Below are positions 58,623 to 64,000 of a stretch of DNA of 64,000 nt, in pieces (the first letter of the stretch is position 1; each line of letters begins with the position of its first letter). The stretch comes from Sporosarcina sp. Te-1 (GTDB lineage: Bacteria > Bacillota > Bacilli > Bacillales_A > Planococcaceae). The notes under the pieces were generated by a model. The model was given only the letters and a program-made list of their open reading frames with translations, was not told the DNA's origin and ran no database searches. Position numbers and translations under genes: made by a program. The DNA lies in the NCBI RefSeq assembly GCF_017498505.1, contig NZ_CP071798.1, positions 806,001-870,000 on the forward strand, written 5' to 3'.

Positions 58623-60809
58623 CTTCGTTTCGTTTTCCTGTTGATCGACTTTCCTCCCTATTGGCAAATCTGTCGTAACCGGCTGCATTTCTTTCATCCT
58701 TCTTTTCTTGATATTAAAATAAATATCTAAAGCTTCTCTTGCCATATCGTTGCTCCAACTGGCGCTATAGTCGCCCGTTGAGACGTTCGGTATGACGATG
58801 GAGAATGCCACTTCTGGCGATTCAAAAGGGGCAAATCCGATATGTGTCAAATTGACGGTCTTCGTACCATATTTGCTTCGATCCGTGCCGTCATAATAAG
58901 CAGATTGAGCGGTCCCCGTTTTTCCAGCCGCTGTGTAATCGGCACTTGCAAAAAGATTTGGTGCTGTTCCTCTTGGTCCGTACGTATAAAGCATTCCTTT
59001 TTTCACTTGTTCAATTTCTTCAGCCGTATTATGAATGCGGTTTAACACTTTTGCCTCAGTTTCCTGCACTAATGCTCCGAATCTTACTCCGTCTGGTGAA
59101 GGTTCCCTAATTTCCTTCAACACTCTCGGTGCAACCCGGTATCCACCATTCGCGACGGTGGATACATATTGGGCTAATTGCAACGGAGTGTACGTGTCAA
59201 ACTGGCCAATTGAGAAATCGAGCAATTTCCCGGATATGGTGTCCGTCCCGGGATATCCCGGATATTCGCCCGGCAAATCGATTCCTGTTTTTACACCCAA
59301 TCCGAATGAGGCATAGGATTGACGTAGTCGATCGAATCCCTCGACATTAATGGGCAGTGGTTTATACGGTCGGTATACAGCTTCTCCAAGTGCCATGGCA
59401 ATTTTGAACATATAAACGTTGGAGGATTTTCCTAACGCTTCTATATCATTGATTGCCACTCTGTTACCGCCTCGATTAAACAGGGATTGCTTCACGGAAG
59501 AACCAGCAATATGGATCGGTTCATCAATGATGACTTCTCCAATTCGCAAGACATTCTCACTGTAACCGGTCAGCACGGTTGCCAGCTTGACGGTCGATCC
59601 AACCTCATATGCTGAAGTGAACGTTCCAAAAGCATAATCGCGTACTTCCCATTTTCCCGTGTCTTTATCTTGCACAAGCTGCTTGCCGACAAGGGCCAAT
59701 ACTTGTCCGTTATTCGGATCCATCATGACAAGGAAGGCCCGGTCCAAAAGCGAGGAGGTCCTTAACTGTTTTAAAGCAAGTAACTTATCTTCCACTATTC
59801 TTTCCAGCGCTTCTTGAAGCTCACTATCCAACGTTAATATAAGGTCTTTTCCTGGCTCTCCTTCCCTCACGACCTTGGTTTCCACGACCTGTCCCGTTCG
59901 ATCTTTCACATTTTTCACAACCGTTTTTTGTCCCTTAAGCAATTCCTCATAATACTGCTCCAAATAACTAATGCCGACCCGGTCATTTCGCGAATAATCC
60001 CTTGCCAGAAAATAGTCGAGACGTGTCCGCGGAATTCCTTGTAAGGGGGTCGTAGTTGAACCAATCAATGTATTATCCGACAGCTTCACACGATTCCAGT
60101 CTGTTGTAGTATCGACTCCCGGCAAAATGTTCAGACGTTCAGAAACAGCGGCAAATTCACGCTCCGTCACCTGATCGCTCTTAATGATTTGAGGCGAGTA
60201 CGCATAACCCGACATCATCTCACGATAAATCGCTAGGACTTCGAGTTCTTCGTTTGTGAATGAATCCAGTTCCTTTTCCGTGATACGATCACGGGTTAAT
60301 TGATTGATCATCTTTTGGATTTCTTTTTCCGTCAGCGTGTCATGGGTCTCTCTTAATTTTTCAATTTCTTCCGCCGGCACCTTTTTAGCTGCTTTCTTTT
60401 CATTCAATAGGATCCAAAAATCCCGCTTATCACCAAGGGTAATACGTTTCGTATCCTGTTCGATTAACAGGGAGAGATCTCTGGCTATTTTCAGCATTTC
60501 CTTTGAAGTGGTGGAACTTGTTTTCGTATAGGTAATAGCATTTTTCGGTTCATTATCAACTAACACGTTGCCATTGCGGTCGTAGATTCTGCCACGCGGA
60601 ACACTTGTATTGACCGCCATTTCCTCGGTCTTTTCCAGTAAGCTGGTATACTCTTCCCCTTTGACAATCTGTAAATAACCAAGACGGAAGATCAGCAATG
60701 AAAATAAGAAAAAGATGCAGAAGAAGAGTAGATTCATTCTGAAAGCGATATGTTTTCGCTGGCTTATTCTTGCCTTGTCCACTTGGCTGACCTGCTTTCT
60801 CACCTTCAT
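58608..60809 (-). CDS. pbpA: Class B penicillin-binding protein (PbpA/PbpH-like transpeptidase)
   Basis: 733 residues. One membrane helix near 24-45, a dimerisation domain with PRGRIYDRNG (about 72-81), and a transpeptidase domain. The active-site motifs are STVK (SxxK), SSN in KSSNVYMFK and KTG in AAGKTGTAQ. It cross-links peptidoglycan in elongation. The symbol is by family resemblance to the elongation PBPs; pbpH is the alternative. The start ATG follows a weak ribosome site (AAGGATTTG further upstream). Confidence 0.88.
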   Translation of the reverse strand: MKVRKQVSQVDKARISQRKHIAFRMNLLFFCIFFLFSLLIFRLGYLQIVKGEEYTSLLEKTEEMAVNTSVPRGRIYDRNGNVLVDNEPKNAITYTKTSSTTSKEMLKIARDLSLLIEQDTKRITLGDKRDFWILLNEKKAAKKVPAEEIEKLRETHDTLTEKEIQKMINQLTRDRITEKELDSFTNEELEVLAIYREMMSGYAYSPQIIKSDQVTEREFAAVSERLNILPGVDTTTDWNRVKLSDNTLIGSTTTPLQGIPRTRLDYFLARDYSRNDRVGISYLEQYYEELLKGQKTVVKNVKDRTGQVVETKVVREGEPGKDLILTLDSELQEALERIVEDKLLALKQLRTSSLLDRAFLVMMDPNNGQVLALVGKQLVQDKDTGKWEVRDYAFGTFTSAYEVGSTVKLATVLTGYSENVLRIGEVIIDEPIHIAGSSVKQSLFNRGGNRVAINDIEALGKSSNVYMFKIAMALGEAVYRPYKPLPINVEGFDRLRQSYASFGLGVKTGIDLPGEYPGYPGTDTISGKLLDFSIGQFDTYTPLQLAQYVSTVANGGYRVAPRVLKEIREPSPDGVRFGALVQETEAKVLNRIHNTAEEIEQVKKGMLYTYGPRGTAPNLFASADYTAAGKTGTAQSAYYDGTDRSKYGTKTVNLTHIGFAPFESPEVAFSIVIPNVSTGDYSASWSNDMAREALDIYFNIKKRRMKEMQPVTTDLPIGRKVDQQENETKSVER

Positions 60810-60834
60810 CCACCCCTAAAAAATTGTATATCAA

Positions 60835-61334
60835 ATCCTTTTCATTATATCATTACCAATTCAGAAAACATAATTAGTACCTTACAATATATGTTATGAT
60901 AAAATAGCAGAGCTAATTTTATGTATAAAAAAAAGTGCTCTTTAATCTTGGCATTCTCGCAGCTACTACTTTCTCATCTGATTCGTAGCTGTCAGACTTC
61001 TATTGCGGAAGCCCTCCCTTAATTCGGTATTGGAGATTCTGATTCTGGAAGCAACGGAAACAGATCGTAAAAAGCCTCATTTCGTGAATGAAATGAGGCT
61101 TTGGTTTAGTCCTTCATGAAAACACTCTGTTATGAAATCTGGTAATTAAATCTAGTTGTTCCATACCTCTTTATTCCATAACGGCTACAGATTTTTTATT
61201 GAGTGAGTTACACATTCGAAGCACTTTATATGCATTCATTTTTTCAAATGCGAATAAGAGTTCCTGTTGTGTTTTATACAGGAAGTATGGAACCCTGAAG
61301 GAATCAATTACGTCGACAGGTTTGGGTTAGAAGC
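60835..61334. other. AT-rich gap with a terminator and a possible coding scrap
   Basis: AAAGCCTCATTTC (61071-61083) and GAAATGAGGCTTT (61090-61102) form a 13-bp hairpin with T run on the minus strand. On the minus strand 61171-61329 encodes a 51-residue frame without start (FLYKTQQELLFAFEKMNAYK), perhaps a gene tail. Nothing else recognisable. Confidence 0.45.
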
Positions 61335-61778
61335 TCAGATATATTTTTCTGGTATGTACAACCGCATGTAAAGATAACCATTCTCCATATCGTCTGTTAT
61401 TTCAAAGCCTAGATTGGTCCAAAATTTTTGTGCGGTTATATTTTCTTGATTAACTGGTAAGGAAATCCTACTTGCATTGTATTCTTTCCACAAATATTCA
61501 ACACAAAGCCTAACCGCTGCTGATCCATAGCCTCTTTTTTGAAAACGACTATCTATCATAAAATTTATGATTTGGGGGTTATTTTCGCCAATATACATTA
61601 AAACATAGCCCACCATCACATTATCGGCATAAATTGCAAAGGGGCGTGCACCATCATAAAGCACCCAAGCTTCGGCTAAAGACCACGCTACAGGGTCTAC
61701 AAAGTCCTCATTGGTATCAGTTTGCAAGTTTAAACATTCTTCATAATTGTCCTGATTAATTGTTCTTAACTCCACCAA
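61335..61778 (-). CDS. GNAT family N-acetyltransferase
   Basis: 147 residues. The acetyl-CoA motif is FMIDSRFQKRGYGSAAVRLCVEYLW (R-G-Y-G), preceded by VGYVLMYIGE and followed by VNQENITAQKFWTNLGFEIT, similar to spermine/spermidine acetyltransferases. The start is GTG with GGAAGGTGAT upstream at a long spacing. It is probably functional. Confidence 0.86.
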   Translation of the reverse strand: MVELRTINQDNYEECLNLQTDTNEDFVDPVAWSLAEAWVLYDGARPFAIYADNVMVGYVLMYIGENNPQIINFMIDSRFQKRGYGSAAVRLCVEYLWKEYNASRISLPVNQENITAQKFWTNLGFEITDDMENGYLYMRLYIPEKYI

Positions 61779-61963
61779 AAAATATCACCTTCCAAATATA
61801 GTTAAGGATGTTAAATGTAAATAATTCAACTTTTGAAAAGTGGAATTAGCAAATAAATCTTAATACAACCTGGAAATCCTAGATCTTAATGCTCCAATTG
61901 ATTTTGAATCATTTCTCCTTGATAATAGTCATTCATATAGTCGCATTGCAACACTTTATATTA

Positions 61964-62308
61964 TTATAGCTCTATGTAACATAATGGCCCGTTTACTAAA
62001 CTACTCTTTAATAAAAAAATTCCTACGCCCCCCGTTCCATAAAGCAACGATACTATACTATAAGCATTTTCACTCGCTTCATCTTCCTCGTCATCTGTAT
62101 GGATCAACTCGCCATCTTCCACATCATCAAGATTTGGCTGTTTATGTATTTCCTTCAACAAACCACCATACGATAGCAATCGTTTACGGTACAGCCCTTC
62201 TTCTAAATCCTTTACAATCTGTATATTTCGCTCTTTATCGTCTGTCATATAATCAGTATTTTTAACAGGATATTTTGCCGTTTCGTCAATCGATGATTGA
62301 ATATCCAA
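61964..62308 (-). CDS. Hypothetical acidic protein
   Basis: About 114 residues from a TTG at 62308 that has GGGAG 6 nt upstream (a longer frame starts at 62338 with a poor site). The sequence is charged, with an acidic central stretch (DDVEDGELIHTDDEEDEASE) and a hydrophobic end (SIVSLLYGTGGVGIFLL). I do not recognise the family. A copy of the CCCGTTAG-like repeat overlaps its 3' end (61979-61999). It overlaps the start of the decayed GNAT tail, so it may be a remnant too. Confidence 0.45.
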   Translation of the reverse strand: MDIQSSIDETAKYPVKNTDYMTDDKERNIQIVKDLEEGLYRKRLLSYGGLLKEIHKQPNLDDVEDGELIHTDDEEDEASENAYSIVSLLYGTGGVGIFLLKSSLVNGPLCYIEL

Positions 62309-62826
62309 TGTCATCTCCCACATAATGGGCGAAAGCATTTATAAGATACAATAGGGGGATGTCATTTTGAATACGATGATTCATTTCATCCCCTTCAAAA
62401 TAAATGTGATATATAGGAATCAACGATATGGAAGTTCATTTTTTATACCAGTCTTGAACCCAAAGATCGTCCCGTGTCCATGCCTCCAATCGATTTACTC
62501 CTATTTTTTTTGGCTTTACTTTCAGCCGCATAAAGCAATTGTTGTCCGATTTTTTTCGGGAATAATCGGGATGTACTGCAATATGCCAAATCATCCCGCC
62601 TACTCCTTCTTCCCTAGAGCAAACGGTTCTTTCTTTTTCTTCGTATCCCACATCAATCAGTCCAACAATTTGGCCATCCACTTCAGCGGACAAGCTCAAT
62701 CGCAGGATTCTCATAGCGTTCTTTCTTATTTAAGACATGATCAAAATACTACGTATTTAAAAACGCAAGTATTCGGCATCTGAGCCATCCAACCTCATCA
62801 TTTGATTGATAGTCCCTAATAATCAT
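62290..62826 (-). pseudogene. GNAT acetyltransferase with a nonsense codon and several frameshifts
   Basis: AGGAGG precedes an ATG at 62826 encoding MIIRDYQSNDEVGWLRCRIL, then a TAG near 62747. The same frame resumes (YFDHVLNKKERYENPAIELV), then shifts to EVDGQIVGLIDVGYEE (62714 frame), HIAVHPDYSRKK, a 14- to 16-residue stretch read out of frame between A7 and A8 runs, KKIGVNRLEAWTRDDLWVQD, and after another A run the C-terminal YHIYFEGDEMNHR and DIPLLYLINAFAHYVG. The ancestral protein is clear; the gene cannot be translated as is. Confidence 0.8.
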
Positions 62827-63128
62827 TGTATTCCTCCTGATTTTAGGACCACGTAGTTTATCGTAATTATACGCTCATCCCTAAGCTAAATGCACCCCGT
62901 CAAGTATCTTTGTCGTTTTCATAATACAACACCCCTTTCCGTAGAAGTAATTCAAATTATATCAAATTTAACAAAACATGAAACTGACAAAATGAATTGG
63001 TTCCTCTTGCGTACAAGAACAGATGAATTTTGAAACATCAAAAAAAAATAGATCTGAATCCTGCAAGAATGGACAATCCGCTGTTATGCCGTCTTCGAGT
63101 AATCGTTTTTTAGGGATTTGCAATCCAA
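62827..63128. other. Gap with no recognised feature
   Basis: About 300 nt of AT-rich sequence upstream of the GNAT pseudogene. I see no coding signal, hairpin terminator or repeat worth naming. Confidence 0.4.
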
Positions 63129-63895
63129 TCAATTAATTTTCCCTCTCTCATCACAGCTAAATTCTATTATGAACGCCTTTTCTGTAGAAATATTATTCAG
63201 GCTAAAAATACCTTCAATTTGTATCCGAACTTTTTGCCCCCGATCGATTACTGAAGCATCATAGAATATCTGTTCCCATTCACCCGAAGAAGAACCGGCT
63301 ATTTTTGAAGTGATATTGTCCACCTTGCTAACTACTTGACGTGCCGCATCATCGTCGTATTCTGCTTTAAACGTGCCGGATACCATAACGGAAGTCACCA
63401 TGTCGCTAAAATAAAGATATTTTTTTTGCTGGCCATCCCTTCTGATTTCATGACGGCATGTTCAATTGGTAATGACGCAAGTACTTTCTTTTCTTCTTGT
63501 AAAAAACTATCAACATGCGCCTGAATCATATTATTGTATTCCCTTGGCGTCACCCAATCCGTTTCTTTAAAACTTTCTTTTGGAGCCACCTCTATTGAAA
63601 TTCCAATTTTCTGTTCCATCGCTTTTTCAACTATTTGTAAATACTGCTCATAATACTGCTGTTTTTTTGTGGCCGTCAAGGGGATAGGAGAGCCAGTTAT
63701 CAATCGATCCATTGATAAGGCAGGCGCTAATATGATGAAGAGTAGGAGTAATGACAAGACAGACACTAAAATAGGCTTGTAACGAATTTGAACAATGGAT
63801 TCACCATTTATACGAGTTCGGATTTTTCTCTTTTCTTCTTCTGTCAGTATGAGCGAGTCTGGAAGCGAGCGTTCAAATTCCCTCTTAATATTCAT
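63129..63895 (-). pseudogene. Membrane anti-sigma-like protein with a frameshift at an A8 run
   Basis: The first frame (63895-63395) has a cytoplasmic N-terminus (MNIKREFERSLPDSLILTEE), one membrane helix (PILVSVLSLLLLFIILAPAL) and part of the outer domain. After AGC-A8-TATC at 63420-63427 the frame ends early (NIFILATW), whereas one missing or extra A would continue as YLYFSDMVTSVMVSGTFKAE to 63129. The start overlaps the upstream sigma gene by 11 nt, as in the pair at 22.1-23.3 kb. Confidence 0.75.
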
Positions 63896-64000
63896 AATTT
63901 ATTTCACTCTCTTCTATCGATAATTTGGCTAATTTTCGACCTCTGGCTAAGCGGGTTTTCACGGTATGGGGTGCACATTTTAAGATGAATGCTATTTCAG
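63885..64000 (-). CDS. ECF sigma factor, C-terminal part only (window edge)
   Basis: The last 38 residues of an ECF sigma factor: region 4 helix-turn-helix EIAFILKCAPHTVKTRLARG followed by RKLAKLSIEESEINYEY. The gene continues beyond the window. It overlaps the start of the anti-sigma gene. Confidence 0.75.
   Translation of the reverse strand, partial: EIAFILKCAPHTVKTRLARGRKLAKLSIEESEINYEY

Overview
The window comes from a low-to-moderate GC, endospore-forming member of the Bacillales. The core genes are Bacillus-type: ParE/ParC flanked by PlsY and YneR/YneQ/YneP homologues, a YkpA-type ABC-F protein, a type 2 isopentenyl-diphosphate isomerase, an FMN-riboswitch ribDEBAH operon, a YjcZ-type sporulation peptide and a CotY/CotZ-like coat protein. 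Protein character and AT-rich spacers suggest a Sporosarcina/Planococcaceae-like genome, but I cannot fix the genus from this sequence alone.

Layout. 1-8.7 kb holds housekeeping genes: a cold-shock gene with a structured leader, a lipoprotein, an ABC-F ATPase, a CynX-like transporter, msrA, a YjcZ peptide, an LCP protein and an AI-2E-family permease. 7.7-11.2 kb is a molybdate locus: modABC with a divergent HTH/PBP-like regulator and 20-bp-phased direct repeats between them. 11.2-16.4 kb has a TauE/SafE permease with its divergent LysR regulator, a YwaF-like membrane protein, a GNAT enzyme and fni. 16.4-20.1 kb is the complete riboflavin operon under an FMN riboswitch. 20.3-31.8 kb is an AT-rich accessory region: a frameshifted LAGLIDADG endonuclease, an ECF sigma/anti-sigma pair, a free-standing DnaB_2-like protein, broken Nudix and acyl-CoA thioesterase genes, a possible transposase scrap, a phosphotransferase, a serine hydrolase, a zinc-peptidase-like lipoprotein, a GNAT and an esterase. 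Several of these genes are followed by copies of a short degenerate repeat. 31.9-38.8 kb returns to the core (MFS, parC, parE, plsY, yneR).

38.9-50.1 kb is the most remarkable part. Next to a secreted NlpC/P60 protein lies a cluster of peptide-ligase genes: two free-standing MurF-like ligases, a YheC/YheD-type ATP-grasp protein, a single protein joining a YheC/YheD-type ATP-grasp domain to a Mur ligase domain, and two further paralogous ATP-grasp ligases. They are interleaved with two Cys-rich small proteins, one of which resembles CotY/CotZ. The three-gene unit carrying the fusion has a close match to a sigma-K promoter. I infer a sporulation (mother-cell) system that makes or attaches a non-ribosomal amide-linked polymer in the spore envelope. 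It appears to interrupt the ancestral yneP-yneQ-yneR-plsY-parE-parC block.

50.1-60.8 kb carries yneQ/yneP, Nudix, C39-like peptidase, glyoxalase and isochorismatase-type genes, an alpha/beta hydrolase, a MarR-controlled ABC exporter with twin operators, and a class B penicillin-binding protein. 60.8-64 kb is again AT-rich and decayed: an intact GNAT, a multiply frameshifted GNAT, and a second ECF sigma (cut by the window edge) with a frameshifted anti-sigma partner. Frameshifts were seen only in accessory genes, mostly in or near short A runs; the core genes are intact.
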